Below, one piece after another: positions 44,483 to 54,500 of a stretch of DNA of 64,000 nucleotides; position 1 is the stretch's first letter, and every line of letters starts with the position of its first letter. This DNA comes from Seminibacterium arietis (GTDB lineage Bacteria > Pseudomonadota > Gammaproteobacteria > Enterobacterales > Pasteurellaceae), in NCBI RefSeq assembly GCF_042675725.1, contig NZ_JBHTJN010000010.1, positions 15,953 through 79,952 on the forward strand, written 5' to 3'. The position numbers were made by a program, and so were the translations under genes. The notes beneath the pieces are model-generated. The model saw only the letters and a program-made list of their open reading frames with translations. It made no database searches and had not been told where the DNA came from.

Positions 44483-45001
44483 ATGAATAATCCTTTTGCT
44501 CTATTTGATCTTTGCGTAGATTTTAATCTTGATTTATCACAGTTAACAGATCGCTATTTGAATTTACAGAAAAGCTTACATCCCGATAATTTTGCAGATA
44601 GTACGCCACAAGAACAACGTCTTTCAATGCAAAAATCGGCAGAAATCAACGATGCCTTTCAATGCTTAAAAGATCCTATTCGCCGTGCAGAAGCAATTAT
44701 CCAGTTAGGCTTAGGTGAAAATCTATGTGAACAAAAAACGAATCAAGACATCACTTTTTTAATGCAACAAATGCAATGGCGTGAACAACTAGAACATATT
44801 GAACATAAAAAAGATGTCGCTCAGCTAGTTGCATTTTGTAAAGCGGTAGAAAGTGAAAATTATGAAATTTTGTCGCAATTAACTACCGCACTTTCTGCTA
44901 AAAATTGGACTGAAGCACAAAAACTTACTGACAGATTACGTTTTATCAAAAAATTATTTGTTGAAATTGAACGTATTGAAGACAAATTAATCGATCTTTA
45001 A
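44483..45001 (+). CDS. hscB: Fe-S co-chaperone HscB
   Basis: J-type co-chaperone that brings IscU to HscA. It has 172 residues with an N-terminal J domain containing the HPD motif (QKSLHPDNFADS), then a C-terminal three-helix IscU-binding domain. The ATG lies 9 bp after iscA with AAGGTG upstream. An uptake signal lies inside the gene (44886-44894). Confidence 0.95.
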   Translation: MNNPFALFDLCVDFNLDLSQLTDRYLNLQKSLHPDNFADSTPQEQRLSMQKSAEINDAFQCLKDPIRRAEAIIQLGLGENLCEQKTNQDITFLMQQMQWREQLEHIEHKKDVAQLVAFCKAVESENYEILSQLTTALSAKNWTEAQKLTDRLRFIKKLFVEIERIEDKLIDL

Positions 45002-45022
45002 TTAAAGCAACAGAGTTTTATC

Positions 45023-46882
45023 ATGGCATTATTACAAATCGCAGAACCTGGTCAAAGTGCAGTTCCCCATCAGCATAAATTAGCTGTCGGCATTGATCTT
45101 GGTACAACTAACTCCTTAGTGGCAACAGTACGTAACGCCACAGCAGAAATTTTAGCAGATGAAAAAGATCGTCCTCTATTGCCATCTATTGTACATTTCT
45201 CAAATCAAATGGCACTAGTAGGTTATGAAGCTGCTGAACAAACAACACTTGATCCTCAAAATACTGTCGTTTCAGTAAAACGTCTAATTGGACGTTCATT
45301 ATCAGATGTAAAACAGCGTTATCCAAATTTACCTTATGATTTCTCTCAAACCGAAAATGGATTGCCTTTGTTAAATACATCAAAAGGTGTATTCAGTCCT
45401 GTCGAAATTTCAGCAGAAATTTTAAAAAAACTCACCGCACTTGCTAAACAGCGTCTAAATGGTGAATTATCAGGTGCAGTAATTACAGTTCCCGCCTATT
45501 TTGATGACGCCCAAAGACAAAGCACTAAAGATGCGGCAAAATTAGCTGGATTACATGTGTTGCGTTTACTAAACGAACCAACGGCAGCAGCAATTGCTTA
45601 CGGTCTAGATAGTGGTCAAGAAGGTGTTATTGCAGTATATGATTTGGGTGGAGGCACATTCGATATTTCCATTTTACGCTTATCCAAAGGTGTATTCGAA
45701 GTACTTTCTACAGGTGGCGATACTGCATTAGGTGGCGATGACTTTGATCAAGCTCTTGCTCATTGGATCGCTAACCAATCTCAAATTGAACCCCAAAATT
45801 CACAGCAACAACGCCATTTAATCCAACTGGCTAAACAAGTCAAAACAAAATTGTCAGAAAAAGACCGCACTTCGATCAACTACGAAAGCTGGCAAGGTGA
45901 AATTGATCGTGAGCAATTTAATCAAATTATTCAACCATTAGTTAAACGTTCACTACTCGCTTGTCGCCGTGCGTTAAAAGATGCTGGGGTGAGCATAGAT
46001 GATATTTGTCAAGTCGTCATGGTTGGAGGCTCAACTCGCATACCTTATGTAAGAGATCAAGTTGGTGAGTTTTTTCAAAAACAGCCCCTCACTTCGATTG
46101 ATCCTGATAAAGTGGTTGCATTAGGAGCGGCTATTCAGGCAGATATTTTAGTAGGTAACAAGCCAGACTCACAAATGCTATTACTTGATGTTATCCCACT
46201 TTCACTAGGTATTGAAACCATGGGCGGTTTAGTGGAAAAAATCATTCCTCGCAACACAACTATTCCCGTAACAAAAGCCCAAGAATTTACTACATTCAAA
46301 GATGGGCAAACTGCAATGAGTATCCATGTATTGCAAGGCGAACGTGAAATGGCAGAAGATTGTCGTTCTCTCGCTCGCTTTACTTTACGAGGCATCCCGC
46401 CAATGATGGCAGGGGCTGCACATATTAGGGTAACTTATCAAGTTGATGCTGATGGATTACTTAGCGTTACTGCGATGGAAAAATCTACTGCTGTACAATC
46501 TTCCATTCAAGTAAAACCATCTTATGGATTAACAGATGATGAAGTAACTGCAATGTTAAAATCTTCAATGAAAAATGCTAAAGAAGACATGCAAACACGT
46601 TTGCTTACCGAACAACGTATTGATGCGGCAAGAGTCATTGAAAGTGTGCGTTCAGCTCTACAACAAGATCAAGATTTACTCAACGAAGAAGAGCTAACTG
46701 CAATCAAAAAAGCATTAATTTTTTTAGAACAATTACAACAGCAAGATGATATGCTAGCGATAAAACAGGGAATTAAAGATCTTGATCAAGCAACGCAACA
46801 ATTTGCTGCTCGCCGTATGGATAAATCCATTAAAACAGCGTTATCAGGTTACTCTGTTGATGAGATTGAAAAATTAAAGTAA
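45023..46882 (+). CDS. hscA: Fe-S chaperone HscA
   Basis: Specialised Hsp70 that binds the LPPVK motif of IscU and drives cluster transfer. It has 619 residues. The ATPase domain shows VGIDLGTTNSLVA, VYDLGGGTFDISIL and VVMVGGSTRIPYVRD; the linker and substrate-binding domain (about 385-500) and a C-terminal helical lid follow. hscB ends 22 bp upstream. Confidence 0.96.
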   Translation: MALLQIAEPGQSAVPHQHKLAVGIDLGTTNSLVATVRNATAEILADEKDRPLLPSIVHFSNQMALVGYEAAEQTTLDPQNTVVSVKRLIGRSLSDVKQRYPNLPYDFSQTENGLPLLNTSKGVFSPVEISAEILKKLTALAKQRLNGELSGAVITVPAYFDDAQRQSTKDAAKLAGLHVLRLLNEPTAAAIAYGLDSGQEGVIAVYDLGGGTFDISILRLSKGVFEVLSTGGDTALGGDDFDQALAHWIANQSQIEPQNSQQQRHLIQLAKQVKTKLSEKDRTSINYESWQGEIDREQFNQIIQPLVKRSLLACRRALKDAGVSIDDICQVVMVGGSTRIPYVRDQVGEFFQKQPLTSIDPDKVVALGAAIQADILVGNKPDSQMLLLDVIPLSLGIETMGGLVEKIIPRNTTIPVTKAQEFTTFKDGQTAMSIHVLQGEREMAEDCRSLARFTLRGIPPMMAGAAHIRVTYQVDADGLLSVTAMEKSTAVQSSIQVKPSYGLTDDEVTAMLKSSMKNAKEDMQTRLLTEQRIDAARVIESVRSALQQDQDLLNEEELTAIKKALIFLEQLQQQDDMLAIKQGIKDLDQATQQFAARRMDKSIKTALSGYSVDEIEKLK

Positions 46883-46948
46883 ATATTAAACTCTCGAATA
46901 AAACTGAAATAGAAATAGAAAAATAAGGACAGAATTAAGGAACATATC

Positions 46949-47287
46949 ATGACCAAAGTTATTTTTCTTCCCCACGAAACGCTTTGTCCTGAGGGGATGG
47001 TAGTAGATGCCACTGAAGGCGATAATCTACTTGATGTTGCACTTGATGCAGGTATTGAAATCGAACATGCCTGTGACAAGTCTTGTGCTTGTACAACCTG
47101 TCATGTCATCATTCGCGAAGGAATAGATAGCTTAAACGAAAGCACTGATGATGAAGATGATATGCTAGATAAAGCATGGGGCTTAGAAGTTGACAGTCGT
47201 CTAAGTTGTCAATGTTATATTGGCAAAGAGGATCTCGTCGTAGAAATTCCTAAATACAGTTTAAACCACGCCAGAGAGGAACATTAA
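46949..47287 (+). CDS. fdx: [2Fe-2S] ferredoxin of the isc operon
   Basis: Electron donor for cluster assembly, 112 residues. Cluster cysteines are in HACDKSCACTTCHV (Cys42, Cys48, Cys51) and LSCQCYIG (Cys87). AAGGAACATATC precedes the ATG. It is the last gene of the operon here: a strong terminator follows within 5 bp and no iscX-like gene is present downstream, unlike E. coli. Confidence 0.96.
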   Translation: MTKVIFLPHETLCPEGMVVDATEGDNLLDVALDAGIEIEHACDKSCACTTCHVIIREGIDSLNESTDDEDDMLDKAWGLEVDSRLSCQCYIGKEDLVVEIPKYSLNHAREEH

Positions 47288-47291
47288 TAAA

Positions 47292-47322
47292 AAATAACCG
47301 CACTTTTAATGTGCGGTTATTT
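47292..47322 (+). terminator. Terminator of the isc operon
   Basis: A perfect 12-bp stem AAATAACCGCAC (47292-47303) with GTGCGGTTATTT (47311-47322) and a 7-nt loop containing one uptake signal. The stem begins within the first bases after the fdx stop. Confidence 0.88.
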
Positions 47323-47393
47323 CTATAAAGGCTTAATTATTAATCAATATCAACTACATTCTCATTCTAAATTAAAACCCCATTCTCAACTAG

Positions 47394-48689
47394 TTAATCC
47401 GCAACAATTTTGGCAAACTGTTCAAAAAAAGTAGGAAACGTTTTGGCGGTGCATGTTGGATCTAAAATAGTTACCGCAGTATTAGATAATGCAACCAAAG
47501 CAAAGCACATCGCCATACGGTGATCATTGTAAGTTTCAATTTGTGCATGTTTAAATTGATGTAGTGCTAAAGGTTGAATACGAATAAAATCCTCGCCTTC
47601 TTCTACTTTAGCCCCCACTTTTCTCAGTTCTGTTGCCATTGCACTAAGGCGATCCGTTTCTTTTACTCGCCAATTATAGATATTGCGGATCACTGTTTCA
47701 CCTTGAGCAAAAAGTGCAGTAGTAGCAATTGTCATTGCCGCATCGGGGATATGATTCATATCCATATCAACACCTTGTAGCTCTCCTCGCTCAGCAATAA
47801 TAAAATCTTCCCCCCAAGTAATTTTCGCTCCCATTTTTTCTAGTACATCTGCAAATAAACGATCCCCTTGAATCGATTTTTTGCCAATACCCGTCACTTT
47901 TACTTTCCCTTTAATTGCCCCAGCTGCTAAAAAATAAGAGGCGGAAGAAGCATCACCTTCAACTAAATAACGCTGTGGTGATTGATAACATTGATTTCCT
48001 TTAACATAAAAAGTGTGATAGTTATCATTGCGAACATTAATACCAAAATCTCTCATCATCGCAAGCGTAATATCAATATAAGGTTTCGATACTAGCTCAC
48101 CAATAATATTAATTTCCATATCACCTTCAGCAAGAGGTGCGGCGATTAAAAGTGCGGTTAAAAATTGCGATGAAATTGAACCATCAATTTGAATTTTTCC
48201 TCCTCGCAAGCCACTATTACGAATAGCGATTGGCGGATAACCATCATTCTCTAAATACTGAATATCGGCTCCAGCTTGGCGAAGTGCATCAACTAAATGC
48301 GAAATAGGACGCTCTTTCATGCGAGGTTCGCCAGTTAAAATCACCTCTGAATCAATGCTACCTTTTAAGCAAAGTGCAGCTGTAAGTGGTCGCATCGCCG
48401 TCCCTGCATTACCTAAAAATAACGACAGTCCATTTTGCCATTGAAATGCTCCCGCACCACCTTGTACTCTACAACAAGTTTTATCTTCTGAGAGTTGATA
48501 TTGCACACCAAGAGCTTTAAGTGCGGTCAACATGTGATGTGTATCATCACTATGCAATAAATTATAAACTTCTGTTGTTCCTTTAGCTAATGCGGCTAAT
48601 AATAATGCTCGATTAGACAAGCTTTTTGAACCAGGTAAATGAATTTCACCAGCTACACAAGCAATAGGTTGTAAAGTTAATTGTTCCAT
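47394..48689 (-). CDS. aroA: 3-phosphoshikimate 1-carboxyvinyltransferase (EPSP synthase)
   Basis: Sixth step of the shikimate pathway: joins phosphoenolpyruvate to shikimate-3-phosphate. It has 431 residues with the class I signatures GSKSLSNRALLLAALAKG near the N-terminus, LFLGNAGTAMRPLTAAL (about 90) and GEPRMKERPI (about 120), and the C-terminal VKETDRLSAMATELRK. It is third in a serC-hisC-aroA operon with 25 bp to hisC. Several uptake signals lie in the gene. Confidence 0.96.
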   Translation of the reverse strand: MEQLTLQPIACVAGEIHLPGSKSLSNRALLLAALAKGTTEVYNLLHSDDTHHMLTALKALGVQYQLSEDKTCCRVQGGAGAFQWQNGLSLFLGNAGTAMRPLTAALCLKGSIDSEVILTGEPRMKERPISHLVDALRQAGADIQYLENDGYPPIAIRNSGLRGGKIQIDGSISSQFLTALLIAAPLAEGDMEINIIGELVSKPYIDITLAMMRDFGINVRNDNYHTFYVKGNQCYQSPQRYLVEGDASSASYFLAAGAIKGKVKVTGIGKKSIQGDRLFADVLEKMGAKITWGEDFIIAERGELQGVDMDMNHIPDAAMTIATTALFAQGETVIRNIYNWRVKETDRLSAMATELRKVGAKVEEGEDFIRIQPLALHQFKHAQIETYNDHRMAMCFALVALSNTAVTILDPTCTAKTFPTFFEQFAKIVAD

Positions 48690-48714
48690 ATTTATATTCC
48701 GAACTCATCAATGG

Positions 48715-49818
48715 TTACTTATTTTTGCTTAATACTTTAACAAGTGCGGTGAAAAACATATCATTTTCTTCTGGCAATCCAATGCTAATACGCAAATGAT
48801 TTGGCATACCATAACCTGCTATTGGACGAACAATCACCCCTTCATGCAAAAGAGCTTGATAAATAGGTAGTGCTGGTTGTTTAAAGTCAATCGTAATAAA
48901 ATTTCCTTGTGATGGAATAAATTCCAGTCTTTGTGCTAAACAAAATTGTTCATAACGTTGCATTTCAGTGCGGTTATTTTTCGCTACTTTTTCGACAAAA
49001 GTATCATCATTTAACACAGCTACTGCTGCTGCAAGAGCAAGACTATTACAATTAAAAGGTTGACGAACTCGATTAAGCAAATCCGCTATACTAGGGTCAG
49101 ACACCGCATAACCAATTCGCAAGCCAGCTAAACCATAGGCTTTAGAAAACGTGCGACATAAAATCAAATTACGATGTTTTTTTAACAATGCGTAGGCATC
49201 AACCCGCTGATCTTGTGGCGTAAATTCTGTATATGCTTCATCTAACACAACAAGTACATGTTCTGGCACTTCTACAAGAAAATCAGCAATTTGTTGATGA
49301 GTTAAAAAATTACCCGTAGGATTATTTGGATTAGCAATATAAATCAATTTTGTTTTTGAGTTAATTGCGGCTAAAAATCCTGCTAAATCATGCCCCCAGT
49401 TTTTTGCTGGAATCTCACGAGCAACCGCATTAATCGCTTTTGTCACAAGAGGATAAACAATAAAAGCATACTGAGAATAAATAATCTCGTCTTCATCACT
49501 TGCAAACGTGTGTGCAAAAAGTTCAAGTAGATCATTAGACCCATTACCTAAAGTAATTTGATTTGGATCAATCGCAAATTTCTTTGCAATAGCCGCTTTT
49601 AATTCAAATCCATTGGCATCAGGATAACGAGTGAGTTCATCAAGTTGACGACTAATTGCCACCTTTGCACTTTCAGGCAATCCAAAAGGATTCTCATTGG
49701 AAGCGAGTTTAATGATATTGCTGATCCCTAATTCACGCTCTAACTCCTCTATCGGTTTACCTGCTTGATAAGGAGAAAGCGTTTTAACTCCTTGATTGGC
49801 GATATTAATAAATTCCAT
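48715..49818 (-). CDS. hisC: Histidinol-phosphate aminotransferase
   Basis: PLP aminotransferase of histidine synthesis, fold type I, 367 residues. Motifs: SNENPFGLPESAK, NPNNPTGN, DEAYTEF, and the PLP lysine in CRTFSKAYGLAGLRIGY. It may also act on aromatic amino acids, as suggested by its place between serC and aroA. No other his gene is adjacent, so this may be the second, aromatic-linked copy of the type found in H. influenzae beside serC. AGGAAAG precedes the ATG. Confidence 0.92.
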   Translation of the reverse strand: MEFINIANQGVKTLSPYQAGKPIEELERELGISNIIKLASNENPFGLPESAKVAISRQLDELTRYPDANGFELKAAIAKKFAIDPNQITLGNGSNDLLELFAHTFASDEDEIIYSQYAFIVYPLVTKAINAVAREIPAKNWGHDLAGFLAAINSKTKLIYIANPNNPTGNFLTHQQIADFLVEVPEHVLVVLDEAYTEFTPQDQRVDAYALLKKHRNLILCRTFSKAYGLAGLRIGYAVSDPSIADLLNRVRQPFNCNSLALAAAVAVLNDDTFVEKVAKNNRTEMQRYEQFCLAQRLEFIPSQGNFITIDFKQPALPIYQALLHEGVIVRPIAGYGMPNHLRISIGLPEENDMFFTALVKVLSKNK

Positions 49819-49835
49819 ATGCTTTCCTGTTTTAA

Positions 49836-50918
49836 TTATTGATTTTGTTTTTCGAATTTTTCCATAAAAGTAATTAATGCTTGAACGCCCTCAATTGGCA
49901 TTGCATTATAAATTGAAGCTCGCATACCACCCAAAACTTTATGACCTTTCAAAGCTTGTAAACCATTTTCCAGTGCTTGAGCAATAAACTGACTATTCAA
50001 TTCATCATTTCCTGTTGTGAAAGTAACATTCATCAAAGAGCGGTTCTTTTTCGCAACATTATTATGATAAAACGTACTATTATCTAAATAATCGTATAAT
50101 AATTTTGCTTTATCTTGATTGCGTTGTTCAATCGCTTTCAACCCACCCTGAGACAATAAATATTTAAATACTAAAGAACACAGATACCATGCAAATGTAG
50201 GAGGTGTATTGATCATCGAGTCACTTTTTGCTTGCACCGCATAATTCCAGATACTAGGAGTTTCCTGACGGGCATTCCCAATTAAATCTTCACGAATAAT
50301 AACAATCGTAATCCCCGCTGGACCTAAATTTTTTTGAGCCCCTGCATAAATCATACCAAACTGACTAATATCAATTTTACGAGATAAAATAGTAGAAGAC
50401 ATATCCGCTACTAACGGTGTATTTCCTACTTTTGGTAATTCAAAAATCTCAACACCACTAATCGTTTCATTCGGGCAATAATGCACATAATCATAATTTG
50501 GTGAAATATCACTAAAATCAAGATTGCCTGTCTTTAATTCATCACCCACTTCAAGCAAATTCATTTCATCAACATGACAAAATAAACGAGCTTCTTTTGC
50601 TGCGGTTAACGACCAATGCCCACTGGTTAAATAAAGTGCTTTTCCTTTTTTACCCATTAAATTCATTGGAATTGCGGCAAACTGTCCTCTCGCACCACCT
50701 TGCAAAAATAACACTTTATAATTTTTTGGAATATTATACAGCTTGCGAAAATCTTGTTCTGCCTGTGCAATTAATTCCATAAATAATTTACCACGATGAC
50801 TAACTTCCATCACTGATGTATGTTGCCCTTGCCAATTCAACAATTCTTTTTGAGCCTGTTCCAATACCGCTGTGGGAATCATTGCAGGACCTGCACTAAA
50901 ATTAAATACCTGAGTCAT
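49836..50918 (-). CDS. serC: Phosphoserine aminotransferase
   Basis: PLP enzyme for serine synthesis, also used in pyridoxine synthesis. It has 360 residues starting MTQVFNFSAGPAMIP. The PLP lysine is in MIYAGAQKNLGPAGIT, and the substrate-binding MEVSHRGK is early (about 40). It is the first gene of the serC-hisC-aroA operon; hisC follows 17 bp later. E. coli has serC-aroA without the inserted hisC. Confidence 0.96.
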   Translation of the reverse strand: MTQVFNFSAGPAMIPTAVLEQAQKELLNWQGQHTSVMEVSHRGKLFMELIAQAEQDFRKLYNIPKNYKVLFLQGGARGQFAAIPMNLMGKKGKALYLTSGHWSLTAAKEARLFCHVDEMNLLEVGDELKTGNLDFSDISPNYDYVHYCPNETISGVEIFELPKVGNTPLVADMSSTILSRKIDISQFGMIYAGAQKNLGPAGITIVIIREDLIGNARQETPSIWNYAVQAKSDSMINTPPTFAWYLCSLVFKYLLSQGGLKAIEQRNQDKAKLLYDYLDNSTFYHNNVAKKNRSLMNVTFTTGNDELNSQFIAQALENGLQALKGHKVLGGMRASIYNAMPIEGVQALITFMEKFEKQNQ

Positions 50919-51088
50919 TTTTATCTTCCTATGCTAAGCAAAAATCTATCAACTAGTTTTATCATCTCAATTCATTCTAATCAACGGATTTTACTGAATT
51001 TCGTTCAAAAATTCTGAAAACTTTGACGAATGTAAGAAAAAAGACTATATTCAACCTATTGTTAGTCATTTTGTAGAGAAGTTAAATT

Positions 51089-51424
51089 ATGGAAAACGTG
51101 AATAAACAATCCTTTCAAGAAGTATTAGAGTATGTGCGTATGTATCGTTTAAAAAATAAACTATTGCGAGACATGGAAGACAACAACCGCAAAATTCGTG
51201 ATAATCAAAAACGGGCATTATTATTGGATAATCTCAATCAATATATTCACAATGATATGACAATTGCTGATGTAAGGGCGATAATTGAAAATATGCGGGA
51301 TGACTATGAAAATCGTGTTGATGAATACAACATTCGCAATGCAGAATTATCAAAACAGCGTCGTGACATTAGCCACAAAATGAGAGAACAAAAAAGAGTT
51401 CATGCTGAATTGCTAAAAAAATAA
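51089..51424 (+). CDS. tmaR: PTS regulator TmaR (YeeX, DUF496)
   Basis: Small coiled-coil protein of 111 residues, very similar to E. coli TmaR, which clusters at cell poles and sequesters enzyme I of the sugar phosphotransferase system. The N-terminus KQSFQEVLEYVRMYRLKNK and the central KIRDNQKRALLLDNLNQYI align closely with the E. coli protein. Heptad-rich throughout and highly charged. Divergent from serC; monocistronic, with a strong uptake-signal terminator. Confidence 0.92.
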   Translation: MENVNKQSFQEVLEYVRMYRLKNKLLRDMEDNNRKIRDNQKRALLLDNLNQYIHNDMTIADVRAIIENMRDDYENRVDEYNIRNAELSKQRRDISHKMREQKRVHAELLKK

Positions 51425-51435
51425 TTTCAATTCCC

Positions 51436-51462
51436 ACCGCACTTAAAGTGCGGTCTTTTTTT
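51436..51462 (+). terminator. Terminator after tmaR
   Basis: ACCGCACTT (51436-51444) and AAGTGCGGT (51446-51454), both perfect uptake signals, form an inverted repeat with CTTTTTTT after it. Classic uptake-signal terminator of this family. Confidence 0.88.
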
Positions 51463-51520
51463 GTCTTTTTTCAATAGATCCTTTTACTTTGCCTCAAATT
51501 TTAGCTAAATAGGTCAATAA

Positions 51521-51547
51521 AAAAACCTCCCCAAAATGAGGAGGTTT
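51521..51547 (-). terminator. Terminator after the trimeric autotransporter gene
   Basis: AAACCTCC (51523-51530) pairs with GGAGGTTT (51540-51547); on the - strand a run of T follows. It lies 30 bp after the adhesin stop. Confidence 0.82.
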
Positions 51548-51576
51548 AAATTTAGTTTTATCTCAGTTTCACTAGA

Positions 51577-54500
51577 TTACCATTGGTATCCAACACCTAC
51601 TCCAGCACCAACCTTACCACGACTATTGGCATTACCTTGCAATTTGAAGATAACTTTTCCGTTATCACTTGCACGAGAATAACCAACAGAAATTGCAGAT
51701 TGACCTTCATAAGTACCTACCGCAGCCGCAACCATTGATTTACCTGGAATGTAAACTTGTGGCAAGCTTGCTGCCGCGTTAGATCCTGCAATACCTGCAC
51801 GTAATCTCTTATCGGTTTTGTCAATGTGATTGTAAACATCACCTAAATTAGTTACATTACCATTCAATGCATCTTTAAGTTGTTTTACGTTTACAGCATC
51901 ATTGTCATCGACACCTTCAGCAACATTCGTGATTTTCACTGGTTTGCCGTCTTTATCACCAACTTTTAATGACTTACCATCTGCACTTGCAGAAATCTTA
52001 GGTCCGTTTGCACCGCCAACTTGAACAGTGTTAAAGGTTGGATCATCTACTACACTATATTTTACAGTAGTTGTATCAGCACCCGTTTTCGGATCAAGAT
52101 GTGTAGCAATTTCAACTTTAGTGTTGCTACCGTCAACAAAGTTTACTGCATCATTTGGTGTCACTTTCTCTTTAACGGTTTCTTCACCAAGTTTATTGCC
52201 GTTTTCATCACCTTTGAATGGATCTTTACCATTGCCTTTAATGAAGAATCCTGATTTATTGACAGTTTGATCAAGTTGATCTTTATTAACTGCTTGATCG
52301 CCTCTTTCTGCCCAGCCAACATTATCCAATGTGACACCGCCTTCACCTTTCACAATATCATCTTTTGCTTCAGGTTTCGCTGCGATAGCTCCAGCCATAG
52401 CTTCCATAATTTCTTCTTTGGTCGCATTTGGCTTATCTTTCAACAATTTCGCTACAGCAACATTCACAGGGTCTTTTGTTTCATAAGGGTTGTTAGCAAC
52501 TCCATCTGAATTTGTACCATTAGTGAGCTGTGCACCTTTTTTCAATTTAGCCACTGCGTCAGGGTCAAGTGCGGTTGGTCTTTCACCATCTTTTTTCAAC
52601 GAACCATCAGCATTCACTTTATCTGCTTCATAAAATTTACCGTCATTCGCTTTGGCATATTCTTTTCCGTCAGCATCAGTGTATTTGAAGTCAATTGGTG
52701 AATCAACGTCCACTTTCATGACTGTTGTAGTGACTACATCTCCTTTCGGATCTTTTTTCTCTACTGTCGCAAGGCTAACTTTGGTATTTTTGCCATCTGC
52801 AAACAATAGGTTGTCATCCGGATTGATTTTCTCATCTTTTACATCTTTGTCTTTAAAATCAAGTGCAGATAAATCATCAGCTTCATCATCACCGAATTTA
52901 CCAACATTAAAGCCAGATTCTTTAACATGATCAGCTACTTGTTTACCTGAAACAAAGCCATTATTTTCATTAGTGATGCGTGTTTTAGCGTCTTCTTCAC
53001 TGATGTCTAATGGTTTTGCATCACCTTTCGGTTTACCTGTTCTTGGATTAAGGTCTTCTTTGTCATACCATTTTCCATCAATGTTAACGACAACACGATC
53101 TTTCATACCTGACGGATCAGTTGGATCTTTATAAATACCCTCATTATCTTTAAGTACTTTACCGCTACCCTCAACTGCAAAGGTGATTTCACGCTCGCCA
53201 GTCTCTGCATTGGTTTTACCCTCAACCTTAAGACCTGCCCCAGCATTAAATCTCACTTTATTGGCATTAGTTACTTTATCAGCGTATTCAGGATCTTTCT
53301 CACCAGCTTTACCCGCACCAATCAAGAACCCTAAGTTTTTCGCATCATTTACGCTGATTGCGTTAGTGCCATTTGAGTGTTCCAAATCAGCTAAGCCTGG
53401 TTCAAGTTTACCATCATCCGAACCAAAAATTGGTTTTGCTCCTCTCGCTTTATCCCAAGCTGAAGTGAGTTCAGTAGCGCTTTTTGCTGGTTGTGCTTCT
53501 GATTTTAATCTACCGTTTTCATCGAATGATGACGGATCATATTTTTTACCACCTACATCAACTAAATGCTTATCACCTTGTTTCAAGTCAGAATAGGTGT
53601 TCACCCCTTTACCCACATTAGAAAGCACCATTGGTGTATCGGTTTTATTTGAGCCATTATTCATTGACGCAATGACATTTTCAGGTTTCACTTCTACTTT
53701 TGGTTGAGTATTATCGCCCACTTTGTAGAACTTACCATCATCACCTTTTTCAACTTTGCTACCGTCGACAGTGGTATAAACAACAGGTTGTTGTTTATTT
53801 AATTTGCTTGCATCCACATCAACTGTAACAGTATGAACGCCATTTTTCACCCCAGCAGACACTTTCGCTACACCTTTGCCGACAAATCTCACTTCATCAG
53901 CATTTTTGACCGCACTTGCATGTTCTTTGTCTTCAACGCCACCATCTTCTTTTGTGGTTTTGTCAGAACTAATCACAAAGCCCATTTTACGCAAGTCGCC
54001 TACAGTGGCAGCCGTTTTGTCATCAACTGGTTTAGCAGCATCTCCATCACCAACTTTGGTGTTAAGATCAACGAGTTCTTTTTTCGGTTCTTTCGCAGCT
54101 GGATCGCTGTTAGTTTCTTTATAGGTTTTCAAACCGCTATCCACGTTAGTGATTTGTTTACCCGCCATATCAAGACCGTCTTTGGTTAACTTGATTGCTT
54201 TAGCATTTTCACCTTCACCTGTCGGTACTTTTATTGAGTCAAACTCAACATTATCTTTAGTGGCATAAGTGATACTTCCGTCTTCGTTAGTTCTCACTTT
54301 CATATTTTTACCTGCTTTCATCGCAAGTGTATCACCAGCTTTGATATATTTAGGATTACCTCTACCGTTGTCATCGTCTTTAAAATCAGTTTCATCTACA
54401 CCAGTTTCAGCAGTAAAGTGTACACCATTGATCGCATTCGCAATATCGCCTGCAGTCGCAAGTTTTTTGCCTTCTTCTTCAGAAAGGTCCGCCACTTTAC

